Assembly (NCBI GenBank): GCA_019359245.1
Contig: JAHHHR010000001.1
Coordinates: forward strand, 186,001-250,000
Direction: 5' to 3'
DNA: 64,000 nucleotides
DNA from: Nostoc desertorum CM1-VF14
GTDB taxonomy: Bacteria; Cyanobacteriota; Cyanobacteriia; Cyanobacteriales; Nostocaceae
Below are positions 19,038-28,540 of this stretch, one piece after another; position 1 is the first letter of the stretch; every line of letters begins with the position of its first letter. The notes beneath the pieces were generated by a model, which made no database searches, was not told the DNA's origin, and was given only the letters and a program-made list of their open reading frames with translations. A program made the position numbers and the translations under genes.

Positions 19038-21410
19038 ATGGCAAATCGTTCACGCAAGCCGACACCAAAAGCCTCTAAACAAAATCAACCTCATGCAGGT
19101 ATGAGGAAACGCATTGTTAAAAAACCCCAGAAAAAGCTAAAACGGGGAAGTTGGTTGTCGTCAACGCTAGCGATGCCTACGGCGGCAAGCTACGTAATTC
19201 TGTTGAGTAGTGCTAGTCTAATTATCGCTTTTGCCTGGATTAGCGTTCTCTTTATCTTCAATCCAGACCAGGTAAGCTGGCTAAATAAAATTTTACCTGC
19301 ATGGGCACAAATCCCCCTTGGTAACCATGAACGCCCCCGAACCCTCAAACAAATTCAAGTCGATTTGAGTAAAAAAAACCAAATAGTCGGGGAAACTTTG
19401 CCTTTGCATCAGAATGCGAAAAACTCATTTTTACTACCAATCTTTCAAAAGCGTACTAATTGTGAATCTGATTGTGAAAAACTTGTGGAACTCAGGGTTT
19501 ACCAGCGTTCAGAAGAGTTAGAGTTTAAATCTGAGTCAGAAAATTACTATTATCTAGCAACCCAACTATCTGTAACTGGGCCAGAAGAATCCTTTGTGAT
19601 TTCTTCCTCACTTGATGAAACATCAGAACCTCAAGATATTAGCATTCCCTTACCTTTAACTGAAGTGCAACGCTTTGGCGATGGAACACCATCACTAGGG
19701 GTTTGGTTTAATTTGCTGGGTAAACGCCAACAAGTAACTGGTGCTTACGGTCACGTTATATACTACAATCCAGAACGCACCAATTTACTACAAATGTTGT
19801 CTTGGACAAGTCCGAACGGACAATTACCCAAATGGCAGCAGGTAACTGGTGATGGTACAAAAGAGTTAGTTGTTGATCAAACTGTAGGTTTAGAACCGCA
19901 CTTACAGGTTTACCAAGTCAAGCCTCTCAAATTATTCCTTAAACCAATTCAATTGGAGGCAATTACCCTCCAAACAGCAGCCCTCAATGATTCTGCATAT
20001 CAAAACGCCCTATCAATTGCCCGTAGTGGACTGTGGACACCAGCCTTTGAATGGTTAAAATTCATCAAGAAACAGCGCAAAGGAGTTTTGCCAGAGGCGG
20101 CGCAAGCGCAAATGGATTTGATTCGCTTGCATTCCCAATTTACTAAAACCCAAGCCCAGAAAAAATGGGCAAGTCCTAGTCAAGAAGTGCTAGCAGATTT
20201 GATTGATGGTCGTTGGGGGAAAGCTTTACAGGTATTTGAAGCGTCGCCACATAATGCCCAAGAAATTGCTACTTTACTCAAAGTTGATGAAAAACGGTTG
20301 TGGAATCGCACAGTGGCGGCGTTGCGGGTGAACCCAAATAGATTAGAGGTGCAAGCTTGGTTCGCTTTGATTTTAGCAGTTCAACGAGGGGAAGGACATG
20401 TTAATTCCTGGTTGAAAGCGCAACCAAAAATTACAAAAGATGACCTTGCTTATATTCAAGGTCTATTAGCAAGACTCAATAATGAGGGTACAAAGTCGGG
20501 AATATCCTCTACTCACCCTAGTCAAATTGTCGGTACAGTGAAACCAATCACTCAAGTTACTAGCACCCAATGGCTGCAACCCAATTCTTCAATAGACTTG
20601 AAACTCACAGATAACCAAGTTTGGTATCAGGTAGAGGTGAGTGCCTTTCATGATGGAAAACGCTGGCTAAATTTTCCCTTTGAGAATTTGAACCAAGCCA
20701 AAACTTCCCCCGCCAGATTTTTCTGGACAACTTTGGGAATCACTTCTAACCCTGAAATTCAGATTGTGGTCTGGTTACCAAATGGAGAACAACAAATTAC
20801 TATAGCCGCTATCAAAGCGGTGCAACTCCGGGGCAAAGTTTTACGCTTATTAGCTGCTGGCCCAAAAATCCCAGAGAATCAAAACGATGTTCTTCAACCC
20901 AAACCTTTAGCCTTGACAAATGCAGCATTGGAATGGGTACAACCATCTCCTATCACTCTACAAAAACTGTATCGGCAAAATACCCAAGGGGTTAAGGTAA
21001 TATTATCGAATCTATGGAAATCTTTACAGCAATCTGGTGAAGTTCCGGCTGGTGCTATTCCTAGCTTTGAGCAGATGCAAGAAAAGTTGGGTGATTGGCC
21101 CGTTCAAGTGATTGATTTAACAAATAACGTTCAACCAGAAATAATACTAACTATCTCAGCAGACGCAATAGCATCCTTGAATCAGTCTGAACCTGGAATT
21201 CAGGGCGCAAACACAGAGCAACGCCGTGACCGGACTATAATTGTATCTGATAGCAATGAAGTCATTTACACTGATTTTACAGGTAATGACTTACAAAGAC
21301 TCGCTGCGATCGCCAAGCTTTCAGATGTGCAACCCTTAGCTTTATTAGTAGAAAATGCTCATAACTACAGTTTGAGGCGCTGGTCAGAGAAAAATCAGCG
21401 CTTTGAATAG
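19038..21410 (+). CDS. Conserved cyanobacterial protein with one N-terminal membrane span
   Basis: About 790 residues. A strongly basic N-terminus (RSRKPTPK, then KKPQKKLKRGSW) precedes one transmembrane helix at about 50-80 (ASYVILLSSASLIIAFAWIS), so the protein is likely a type II membrane protein with a long extracytoplasmic or periplasmic part. I recognise no catalytic motif. The C-terminal 90 residues (QMQEKLGDWPVQVIDLTNN, then IIVSDSNEVIYTDF) look like a repeat-type beta domain. Start ATG 19038 is preferred over an in-frame TTG at 19026. It is divergent from the porin gene with 268 bp between them, and stands alone. Confidence 0.8.
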   Translation: MANRSRKPTPKASKQNQPHAGMRKRIVKKPQKKLKRGSWLSSTLAMPTAASYVILLSSASLIIAFAWISVLFIFNPDQVSWLNKILPAWAQIPLGNHERPRTLKQIQVDLSKKNQIVGETLPLHQNAKNSFLLPIFQKRTNCESDCEKLVELRVYQRSEELEFKSESENYYYLATQLSVTGPEESFVISSSLDETSEPQDISIPLPLTEVQRFGDGTPSLGVWFNLLGKRQQVTGAYGHVIYYNPERTNLLQMLSWTSPNGQLPKWQQVTGDGTKELVVDQTVGLEPHLQVYQVKPLKLFLKPIQLEAITLQTAALNDSAYQNALSIARSGLWTPAFEWLKFIKKQRKGVLPEAAQAQMDLIRLHSQFTKTQAQKKWASPSQEVLADLIDGRWGKALQVFEASPHNAQEIATLLKVDEKRLWNRTVAALRVNPNRLEVQAWFALILAVQRGEGHVNSWLKAQPKITKDDLAYIQGLLARLNNEGTKSGISSTHPSQIVGTVKPITQVTSTQWLQPNSSIDLKLTDNQVWYQVEVSAFHDGKRWLNFPFENLNQAKTSPARFFWTTLGITSNPEIQIVVWLPNGEQQITIAAIKAVQLRGKVLRLLAAGPKIPENQNDVLQPKPLALTNAALEWVQPSPITLQKLYRQNTQGVKVILSNLWKSLQQSGEVPAGAIPSFEQMQEKLGDWPVQVIDLTNNVQPEIILTISADAIASLNQSEPGIQGANTEQRRDRTIIVSDSNEVIYTDFTGNDLQRLAAIAKLSDVQPLALLVENAHNYSLRRWSEKNQRFE

Positions 21411-21494
21411 CACGCCCCTTAATCAAATTTAAATTAAAGAGGCACTGGCGACGCCGAATAGCCCGTCGTAGACATCGCTATCTCCCAGAATAAA

Positions 21495-21686
21495 TTATTC
21501 TTTTTGGTTAGTGTCGGCCAGACGTTGGTGCTTCAGATTTTCCAACTGCTGCAACAGAGAGTCTACCTCTGCTTGTAAATGCATAAACTTAGCTTGCTGA
21601 TCGTCTTGATAATAAGACTTGGTTAACTTACTTACCCAGTTAGCCTGGGACTCGCGATCGGAAACACTAGATAAACAAGTAGGCAT
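21495..21686 (-). CDS. Small conserved cyanobacterial protein (63 aa)
   Basis: Encodes MPTCLSSVSDRESQANWVSK... with a helical middle and coiled-coil-like heptads (LQAEVDSLLQQLENLKHQ). The reading frame is full of acidic and hydrophobic heptad positions rather than random composition, and it lies in a gap between intact genes. I believe it is a real cyanobacterial hypothetical protein. Its role is unknown, and a weak ribosome site is the main doubt. Confidence 0.65.
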   Translation of the reverse strand: MPTCLSSVSDRESQANWVSKLTKSYYQDDQQAKFMHLQAEVDSLLQQLENLKHQRLADTNQKE

Positions 21687-21895
21687 CGCTAATTAAATCC
21701 AAAACTTAACTCACACCACTAGAAATATTATAATAATCTTCTTTTAAGCTTTATTAAATTATTGTATATTTTTCATTGATTACTCTAATGGATTTCAGGT
21801 TCAATCATAAGGGACGGTGATCATAATAGCTGTGTTCCCAAGAAAACACCACTCAAATTCTGCTTACCCACGTTTTTGTAACAGTTAAAGTGTCA

Positions 21896-22135
21896 CGCTG
21901 ACCAAAATCCCGCCCAGAACTGAAGTTCTGCTACTCATAGCTAAAGTCCACTCAAGTGGACTGAAATTTAGCTTTTTAGAGATGATAGCCCTTGAAAATT
22001 CTGTCTCTAGTCCTTTTGAGAGGACTATTAGCTTTAGAATAAATTCCGTAGCGGAATGGCAACGAAGCCCAAGATTTAAAAAATGTAATGTTAGGAATGG
22101 ATAAGGACAAGTCCTTGCCAAAGGCTACCTACTGC
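21896..22135. repeat. Cluster of intergenic palindromes
   Basis: Successive inverted repeats: AGTCCACTCAAGTGGACT near 21945-21962, AGTCC...GGACT near 22011-22025, and TTCCG...CGGAA near 22045-22060. The text resembles Nostoc dispersed repeats of the 'agtccactcaagtggact' kind. A 78-codon minus-strand frame spans it but is built from the repeats. No gene is supported in 21687-22361. Confidence 0.55.
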
Positions 22136-22361
22136 CAAGGAGAGACAGCGCATTGCCTATTTAACTGGTATTCTAAATAAAAATAGCAAGTGAAACACCT
22201 GCACCACAAAAAATAATATTCTTAAGTAATATTCTTTTGAAATTAAGGGGCAGGGAACTGGCACAGAAAAATTCACTTTCTTCCTCTTCCCCATCCTGCG
22301 CTTCCATGTGCCACCCTTTCTAAAAATATCCAATCCTTTACATCAAGAAATTTTAAATCCC

Positions 22362-23453
22362 GTGACTTTGAGCCTGCCTGTTGCTAAATCTCATCGCCAA
22401 CCCTGGCCCGGACTGATAGAAGCCTATCGCGAATACTTGCCTGTCAGCGAACAAACACCGATTGTCACTTTGTTGGAGGGTAACACACCCCTAATACCAG
22501 CACCAGCGATCGCAGAACGCATTGGCAGACAAGTGCGGGTTTTTGTAAAATACGACGGTCTTAATCCCACCGGCAGCTTCAAAGACCGGGGGATGACTAT
22601 GGCAATTTCCAAGGCCAAAGAAGCAGGGGCAAAAGCAGTAATTTGTGCCAGCACAGGCAACACCTCAGCCGCCGCAGCTGCTTATGCAAGGCGTGGGGGC
22701 ATGAATGCCTTTGTACTGATTCCCGACGGTTATGTGGCGCTGGGCAAGTTAGCCCAAGCATTACTGTACGGTGCAGAAGTATTGGCAATTAAAGGGAATT
22801 TTGACCAAGCCCTAGAAATTGTCCGCGAGATGGCCGAAAGCTATCCAGTCACTTTGGTAAATTCGGTCAATCCCTACCGTCTAGAAGGGCAGAAAACAGC
22901 AGCCTTTGAAATCGTTGATGCACTAGGTGATGCACCAGACTGGCTGTGTATTCCTGTAGGTAATGCGGGAAATATCACAGCATATTGGATGGGCTTTTGT
23001 CAATATCATCAAGCCAGAAAGTGCGATCGCTTACCCCGAATGATGGGATTCCAAGCCGCAGGTGCAGCCCCCTTAGTACACGGTCAGCCAGTAGACAATC
23101 CTGAAACCTTAGCGACAGCAATTCGGATTGGCAACCCTGCTAGCTGGGAATTAGCGATCGCAGCGCAAACCGCAAGCCAGGGGAATTTCCATGCCGTTAC
23201 CGATGCAGAAATTCTCGACGCTTATCGCCTTTTGGCAGCATCAGAAGGTATCTTCTGCGAACCTGCTAGCGCCGCTTCTGTAGCCGGATTGTTGCAGGTA
23301 AAAGACCAAATTCCTACAGGGGCGACAGTGGTTTGTGTCCTCACAGGCAATGGTCTAAAAGACCCAGATACAGCCATTAAACACAATCACAGTCTATTTA
23401 AACAAGGTATCGCAGCAAAACTAGGCGCAGTAGCTGAGGCAATGGGATTTTAA
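22362..23453 (+). CDS. thrC: Threonine synthase, short form
   Basis: Second threonine synthase in the window, about 363 residues, without the Cys-rich N-terminal extension of the first. The PLP lysine is in [12 protein letters not shown], the phosphate-contacting segment is [15 protein letters not shown], and the glycine-rich segment [12 protein letters not shown] lies near the C-terminus. I start at GTG 22362 ([11 protein letters not shown]) because the region before it is low-complexity intergenic-type sequence; GTG 22308 in frame would add 18 residues. The two copies are diverged paralogues rather than a recent duplication. Possible alternative substrate use cannot be excluded. Confidence 0.88.
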   Translation: MTLSLPVAKSHRQPWPGLIEAYREYLPVSEQTPIVTLLEGNTPLIPAPAIAERIGRQVRVFVKYDGLNPTGSFKDRGMTMAISKAKEAGAKAVICASTGNTSAAAAAYARRGGMNAFVLIPDGYVALGKLAQALLYGAEVLAIKGNFDQALEIVREMAESYPVTLVNSVNPYRLEGQKTAAFEIVDALGDAPDWLCIPVGNAGNITAYWMGFCQYHQARKCDRLPRMMGFQAAGAAPLVHGQPVDNPETLATAIRIGNPASWELAIAAQTASQGNFHAVTDAEILDAYRLLAASEGIFCEPASAASVAGLLQVKDQIPTGATVVCVLTGNGLKDPDTAIKHNHSLFKQGIAAKLGAVAEAMGF

Positions 23454-23767
23454 GCACTCTGTAACTAAAAGCGATCATAATATCTAATTGAAAAATTGCA
23501 ATCGCAGTCAGATTTTTCAGTCTAACGAGTGTCGAAATAATCCCAAATGGCAAAATGATTGTCGATAGATGAATTTACACCAAGGCAGGCACAACAAGGC
23601 GATTTCCAATCCAAAATCTAAAATTTAAAATGGTATAATTTTGGATAATTTTTAAGCAACTAGTTAATCATTTTGATAATGATCTGCAAAGAAAAGGATA
23701 CAAAGCAACTAAGTTTATAGGGATTATTAATTTTGAATTTTAAATTTTGAATTCGGAGCGAAGCGAC
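23454..23767. other. Intergenic region before cpcT
   Basis: AT-rich with low-complexity phrases such as CCAAAATCTAAAATTTAAAA, typical of Nostoc intergenic DNA. No gene, RNA or clear promoter motif was found; the cpcT promoter should lie here. Confidence 0.5.
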
Positions 23768-24358
23768 GTGACTCATTCTACTGATATTGCCACCTTAGCC
23801 CGGTGGATGGCAGCTGACTTTAGTAATCAAGAACAAGCTTTTGAGAATCCGCCTTTTTATGCTCACATTCGTGTGTGTATCCGTCCTCTACCGTTGGAAT
23901 TGTTCTCAGGAGTAAGTTTGTTTCTCGAACAAGCTTATGATTTTATGCTCAATCAACCTTATCGGATGCGGGTAATGAAGTTGATTCCGGCAGAAAACCA
24001 TATTGTTATTGAACACTACACGGTTAAAGAAGAACAAAAATTTTACGGCGCATCTCGTGAACCTGAACGTTTAAAAGGTTTATCCGTTGACCAATTGGAA
24101 AAAATGTCAGGTTGCAACATGGTTGTAGAGTGGACAGGTAATAGCTTTAAAGGCAGGGTTGAACCTGGAAAATGCTGCATTGTGGTTCGTGACGGCAAAA
24201 ATACTTATTTGGATAACGAATTTGAAATTGACGCTAAAGAATTTTCCAGCCTTGATCGGGGAAGGGATTTAGATACTGATGAACATCTGTGGGGTTCTAT
24301 CGCTGGCCCATTTCACTTTGTCAAATGGGGCACTTTTGCTGATGAAGTGAAGGTGTAA
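23768..24358 (+). CDS. cpcT: CpcT-type chromophore lyase
   Basis: CpcT/CpeT family lyase that attaches phycocyanobilin to a conserved beta-subunit cysteine (Cys-153 in phycocyanin) during phycobilisome assembly in the cytoplasm. Diagnostic segments: TDIATLARWMAADFSNQ at the N-terminus, NPPFYAHIRVCIRPLP, FLEQAYDFMLNQPYRMRV, FYGASREPERL, SGCNMVVEWTGNSFKG and the C-terminal GSIAGPFHFVKWG. About 196 residues is normal. The start is GTG 23768 (VTHSTD...), with GGAG about 10 nt upstream; the extra codons back to 23747 match intergenic repeat sequence. Confidence 0.92.
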   Translation: MTHSTDIATLARWMAADFSNQEQAFENPPFYAHIRVCIRPLPLELFSGVSLFLEQAYDFMLNQPYRMRVMKLIPAENHIVIEHYTVKEEQKFYGASREPERLKGLSVDQLEKMSGCNMVVEWTGNSFKGRVEPGKCCIVVRDGKNTYLDNEFEIDAKEFSSLDRGRDLDTDEHLWGSIAGPFHFVKWGTFADEVKV

Positions 24359-24524
24359 TCAGAACTCTCTTGCGATCGCCTAAAGGCTACCAGAAACATC
24401 CAGTTAACCCACTATCTCTACCTCAGAATCCTATGCTATTATGGGTTAACTAGCGCCCTATAGCTACTAAATAGTTACTAAGAAGAGCTTAGAAACATGA
24501 AAGTAGTTCAGGGAATATCGCTGC

Positions 24525-24595
<71 letters not shown>

Positions 24596-24680
24596 TCAAA
24601 GAAATATAAGCATTACAGGGCTTTGAAGCCCTTTTTTAATGGTAGTTATAGGGCTTGTTTCTAAAGCCTTTCAATATTTT

Positions 24681-24816
24681 TGGGGTAATTTTGGGTACTT
24701 TGGGTAAAGAACTGGGGTAAAACTGGGGTAAAAACGTAAGATAGAGGTTTTTACCCCAATAAGTATTTCTGGGGTAAAACTGGGGTAAAGTGGAAGGATA
24801 AAGGTCTTTACCCCAG
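24681..24816. repeat. Array of TGGGGTAA direct and inverted repeats
   Basis: Full or near copies of TGGGGTAA(A) at 24681, 24713, 24724, 24770 and 24781 on the plus strand and inverted copies (TTACCCCA) near 24751 and 24808, with shorter GGGTA variants at 24692 and 24702. All lie between tRNA-Cys and the integrase ATG. The position and mixed orientation fit arm-type integrase sites or sites for an integrase repressor/directionality factor. This is inference from layout; the repeats themselves are directly visible. Confidence 0.7.
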
Positions 24817-24828
24817 TTAATTACCCTT

Positions 24829-26067
24829 ATGGAATCTCAAAAATCTCAAAGTATTGCCCGTCGGGGTTCAGTGCAGATTAAGAACTCTAACGGCAGCCTC
24901 CAATTAGTTTTTTCTCATCCTATTGTTACGCCGACGGGAGAGCTAAAAACCAAGCGTTTCTACCTTTCGACAAGGCACTACGATACACCTTTAGGAAGAC
25001 ACCAAGCATCGACTTTAGCAGCAACAATCCAGAGGGATATTGACTATGGAGAGTTTGATGCCAGTTTAGCTAAGTACAAACCAGCAGCTTCATTAAGCAC
25101 CGTTAGCCCAATTACGCCAATTAGTCCTTCAGCTACCCCCCAATATGACTTGGGAGAATTATGGGAAAAATACGCTGAGTTTAAAAAACCACAGGTTAGT
25201 CCTTCTACTTATGCGGTTGACTACCGCAAGTATCGCAATCACATTGCTAAGTTACCAACTAAAACTTTAGATGATGCGATCGCAATTCGAGACTATTTAG
25301 TTGCACATCTCAGTGCTAATGCAGCTAAACGTACTTTGACAAATATAAATGCTTGCTGTGATTGGGCACTCAAGAGCCAGCTAATTGAATCAAATCCCTT
25401 CCCAAGTATGGCGAAAGATATTCAAATACCGAAGTCAGAATCGGCAGAATATGAAATTAATCCCTTTACTAAGGAAGAACGGGATAGCATAATTCAAGCG
25501 TTCGAGGAGAGTAAGCTCTACAGCTACTATGCTCCTTTAGTAAAATTATTATTTTTTACTGGATGCAGACCATCAGAAGCGATCGCTCTACAATGGAAGC
25601 ATATCAGTGATAAATACATTACCTTTGAGCAAGCAATTACCATCACTACTAAAGGGTTAGCTCTGAAAGATGGATTAAAAACCCAAAGCCAAAGACGTTT
25701 TCCGATTAATAGTCAGCAACGTGAAATTTTAGACTCTATCAAACCTGAGAACTCTAACCCGGATGATTTTATCTTTAGAAGCAAGAAAGGCGGCATAGTA
25801 GACTTTGGAGATTTTCTCAACCATGCTTGGAAAGGTTACAAAAATCATCGTGGTACACATATAGATGGAATCGTAACTAAACTCGTAAAACAGGGTGTAG
25901 TCAGCGAATATCGCAAACCTTACCAATGCAGGCACACTTTTATTACTCTTTGCCTGGAAGCTGATATTGATGCGAAGGATGTAGGAAGGTGGGTTGGTAA
26001 CTCTCCAGAAATTATTTACAAGCATTACGCAGGTAATAAACGTAACCTACAGGTGCCAGAATTATAA
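24829..26067 (+). CDS. Tyrosine-recombinase integrase next to tRNA-Cys
   Basis: Phage-integrase-family site-specific recombinase of 412 residues. The N-terminal part (about 1-75) resembles an arm-binding domain, residues about 108-185 form the SAM-like core-binding domain (LWEKYAEFKKPQVSPSTY), and the catalytic domain follows. Visible catalytic residues: Arg in FFTGCRPSEAIAL (about 247), the R-H pair in QCRHTFITL (about 368-369) and the nucleophile Tyr in PEIIYKHYAG (about 397). It appears intact and active. Its place next to tRNA-Cys, behind the TGGGGTAA array, indicates that it integrated the DNA to the right. No second copy of the tRNA 3' end was found in the window, so the far end of the element is not located. 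Confidence 0.9.
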   Translation: MESQKSQSIARRGSVQIKNSNGSLQLVFSHPIVTPTGELKTKRFYLSTRHYDTPLGRHQASTLAATIQRDIDYGEFDASLAKYKPAASLSTVSPITPISPSATPQYDLGELWEKYAEFKKPQVSPSTYAVDYRKYRNHIAKLPTKTLDDAIAIRDYLVAHLSANAAKRTLTNINACCDWALKSQLIESNPFPSMAKDIQIPKSESAEYEINPFTKEERDSIIQAFEESKLYSYYAPLVKLLFFTGCRPSEAIALQWKHISDKYITFEQAITITTKGLALKDGLKTQSQRRFPINSQQREILDSIKPENSNPDDFIFRSKKGGIVDFGDFLNHAWKGYKNHRGTHIDGIVTKLVKQGVVSEYRKPYQCRHTFITLCLEADIDAKDVGRWVGNSPEIIYKHYAGNKRNLQVPEL

Positions 26068-26319
26068 ATTTGTTGAATTACAAAGATAGGCGATCGCTTA
26101 CAAAGCAATTGTGTCAATAAAAAAAATACGGTGATCTGATAAAAGTAATTTTTGCACTGAATGCCATTACTGATGATCACCCTTTTCATTAACTCTTCGC
26201 ACTTGTGTAAATAACCCAATGACGCGATCACGCTTTATTCTGTGTCTGGCTTTATACCGCTGCCCGAATCAACGTAAGTTGTACTTTGCTCAATGGTGAT
26301 GTCATCGGTACCAGGGGTG

Positions 26320-26559
26320 TTAGACCCAAGATCGCACTTGAATTACACTCGGTGCATCAGCTTGAGTCATTGCCAGCAGTGTACCAAAATCTAAGTCATG
26401 GGTGAAAACAATGTAGTCGTTTGTCAGTGCCCATGCCATGATTACTTTATCTGTAGCACTGGGATTACCAATTGTTGACCAGTGGACAGCTTCAAAACCC
26501 GCATTTTCTAAGACTGGAACCCAGTAAGGAGAAAGATTCATATCAAGTAAAATTTTCAT
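26320..26559 (-). CDS. DUF5615 PIN-like toxin-type protein, short
   Basis: Small PIN-like (Mut7-C-related) protein with the family pattern MKILLDMNLSP, then WSTIGNPSATDKVIMAWA, then DYIVFTHDLDFGTLLA. The acidic residues D6, D38 and D57/D59 are candidate metal ligands of a nuclease. It overlaps the DUF433 gene by 4 bp (ATGA), the usual antitoxin-first arrangement. At 79 residues it is shorter than most DUF5615 proteins known to me (about 110-120), ending soon after PSVIQVRSWV, so the C-terminus may be lost by frameshift; activity is doubtful. Confidence 0.75.
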   Translation of the reverse strand: MKILLDMNLSPYWVPVLENAGFEAVHWSTIGNPSATDKVIMAWALTNDYIVFTHDLDFGTLLAMTQADAPSVIQVRSWV

Positions 26560-26786
26560 GCAGAAGCAAGGGGTACTTCAATTTCTTCTACCCGCCATGC
26601 TGCATAAGCTAAAGCTTCATAAATATCCTCGCGTTCTAGGTATGGGTAGGCTTTGAGAATATCTTCTGGTGTATGTCCTGCTGCCATTAAACCAACAATT
26701 GTACCTACAGTAACACGCATACCTCGAATGCAAGGTTTGCCACCCATGATTTCTGGGTTGAATGTGATTCGTTTTAGTGGTTTCAT
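26556..26786 (-). CDS. DUF433 antitoxin-type DNA-binding protein
   Basis: 76-residue DUF433 protein: ITFNPEIMGGKPCIRGMRVT followed by a helix-turn-helix-like segment (VGTIVGLMAAGHTPEDILKA, then YPYLEREDIYEALAYAAW). This family is paired with DUF5615 proteins as presumed type II toxin-antitoxin modules, common in cyanobacteria. The ATG (26786) is 43 bp downstream (in transcription) of the hsdS fragment, consistent with the habit of TA pairs sitting in type I restriction operons. Confidence 0.85.
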   Translation of the reverse strand: MKPLKRITFNPEIMGGKPCIRGMRVTVGTIVGLMAAGHTPEDILKAYPYLEREDIYEALAYAAWRVEEIEVPLASA

Positions 26787-26829
26787 GTGTAGGTTATGAG
26801 TTTTATTTTTAATTATTCCACTTGTCTTT

Positions 26830-27123
26830 TTATGCTGCTATGTCTTCTGTGGTGATTTCTAGGTGTTCCATGTCGATTTCTCCTGAGATGAGTTTGGGAA
26901 GGAGTAAATCGCGGGTTTGGCGGAGGTTGTGATTTTTGTTTTGCAGATTCTCAATTTTCTTAGCAATTGGGTTAAGTATTTGTGAAAACTTTTCCTCAAT
27001 TATTTGTTCTGAAATAGCTATCGCTAATTGACGAAATGTAGTTTTATTAATTTCTTTAAATGTTGCTCCTGATGCTAGATTAATAATCTTTTCTCTATTT
27101 TCAATTAACCAGTAGTAAATCAC
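26830..27123 (-). pseudogene. hsdS: C-terminal fragment of a type I restriction specificity subunit (HsdS)
   Basis: The frame encodes only the end of an HsdS: YYWLIENREKIINLASGATF followed by FRQLAIAISEQIIEEKFSQI, a coiled-coil spacer (KKIENLQNKNHNLRQTRD) and LLPKLISGEIDMEHLEI, the classic HsdS C-terminus. Target-recognition domain 1 and most of domain 2 are absent. The open frame continues upstream to about 27221 without a start codon and without recognisable HsdS sequence, so this is a rearranged remnant. It is followed by the DUF433/DUF5615 pair. The matching hsdM remnant, same strand, is at 52891-53406. Confidence 0.8.
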
Positions 27124-27275
27124 CTCCCTACAACGATTATCATTATTACTAAATTTCCTACCTAATTCTCTGAAAGCCCTGTGTGCTTTAGTGTTGGGGA
27201 ATTCAACCTTGATTATCGATCTTTAATATTTAGATGCGTTCGCCCTACCCCACACAACCTTTCACTGTTCTGAGT

Positions 27276-28217
27276 TTACCTGTTTTGGTTCCTGTCGTTT
27301 GGTGATTGCCTACGCTCGACCTGAATCCTTACCCTTCGGATTGAAAATACTGAATTTAGTAACTGCCTCAAGGCTAACCAAAGAAACAGTGGAATCGTAT
27401 TCCAGTATCTAAGCCACAATCTTTGAGGCTCTTGTATTAATCTGTAAAACCACTCTAATCCTAAATTACGCATCCAAAAAGGTGCTCTTCTATGAATTCC
27501 AACAAAGACAGGGAATGCTCCTCCCAACCCAATCATGACTGCTTTTATTTTCTCCTTATGTTGGTCCATCCAGTACTCTTGTTTAGGACATCCTAATGAG
27601 ACTAGAACTACACCTGCTCCACTTGCATTAATCTTTTGAATAATAACTTCATCCTCCGTAGGCGTTAAAGGACGAAAGGGCAACGGTTCCATACCTGCAA
27701 TTTTCAAGTGAGGAAATTCCTGTTCTAATTTTACTTTTATTTTCTGAAGAATTACTTCTTGAGAACCCAAAAAGAAAACATTAACATTTCGCTGAGGAGC
27801 TAACTGGGATAAAGATAAAATAATGTCCATCCCTGCTACGCGATCTTGCCTGTGTACTCCCATTAATTTCATCATCCAAATGAGGGGCATTCCATCAGGA
27901 GCTACTAAATCTGCGTTTTTTAAGACTAAGGAAAATTCTGAACACAAATAAGCTTCCACAAGCATATGAACATTAGCGACGCAAACAACCTTACTTTCAT
28001 AATTACTAGCCCATTCCAAAATTGTTTTTATTTGAGCATTTAGAGGTAAAGCAGTTATGGGAGAGCCAATAATGTTAACAATTGGTATACGTAATTTTAA
28101 TATTTTCCTATCTTTTAAAGCTTGGTTATTTAAAGTTTGAGCGTGGAGATATGTTTGCAAATTATGTGTTTTGTGAGTAGTTAGTTGGTCTTTATTACCT
28201 TCTTCGGGAAAATTCAT
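27276..28217 (-). CDS. WecB/TagA/CpsF family glycosyltransferase
   Basis: GT26-type glycosyltransferase that typically transfers N-acetylmannosaminuronate or similar sugars to lipid-linked acceptors in exopolysaccharide or wall-polymer synthesis. Family marks: VANVHMLVEAY, LKNADLVAPDGMPLIWMMKL, RVAGMDIILSL, VFFLGSQEVI, VVLVSLGCPKQEYWM and the C-terminal RRAPFWMRNLGLEWFYRL. An amphipathic C-terminal helix (YWNTIPLFLWLALRQLL) suggests membrane association. ATG 28217 is used; ATG 28274 in frame would add 19 residues of AT-rich sequence. It stands alone, with no polysaccharide cluster around it. It looks intact. Confidence 0.88.
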   Translation of the reverse strand: MNFPEEGNKDQLTTHKTHNLQTYLHAQTLNNQALKDRKILKLRIPIVNIIGSPITALPLNAQIKTILEWASNYESKVVCVANVHMLVEAYLCSEFSLVLKNADLVAPDGMPLIWMMKLMGVHRQDRVAGMDIILSLSQLAPQRNVNVFFLGSQEVILQKIKVKLEQEFPHLKIAGMEPLPFRPLTPTEDEVIIQKINASGAGVVLVSLGCPKQEYWMDQHKEKIKAVMIGLGGAFPVFVGIHRRAPFWMRNLGLEWFYRLIQEPQRLWLRYWNTIPLFLWLALRQLLNSVFSIRRVRIQVERRQSPNDRNQNR

Positions 28218-28302
28218 TTGAAGCAAAACCTTTATTTTGAGGAGAATAGAGATACGAGCCTTGAGATACAGCATTTTGCAAGTAAATGAAGTACACTTTT
28301 AA

Positions 28303-28350
28303 CCGCCCCTCCCTGATGCCTTAAGGAGGGTGCGCGACCGCGCGGTAGGG
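28303..28350. repeat. GC-rich palindromic intergenic repeat
   Basis: CCCTCC (28307-28312) pairs with GGAGGG (28325-28330), followed by the palindrome ACCGCGCGGT (28337-28346). This is an island of GC in AT-rich DNA and resembles dispersed Nostoc repeats of the 'gcgcgaccgcgcggtaggg' kind. Confidence 0.5.
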
Positions 28351-28540
28351 TATTTTTGTACCTCACAAACTTGAAATTTATGTAATACTTTTTACAAAAA
28401 AAATATACTGACAAGGTACTATAAAACTAGTATTTGATTATTGAACTATCAAACTGAGTGAAAGTTGCCAGGTAAGATTTTGGTTCTCAGTATACCGCCA
28501 ATATTGATTTTTGTTGAGTAATTTATTCTTTGGAAGTTCC

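Noticed and set aside
21885..22121. 78-codon minus-strand frame
   Set aside because: It consists of clustered intergenic palindromes, with no protein-like pattern.
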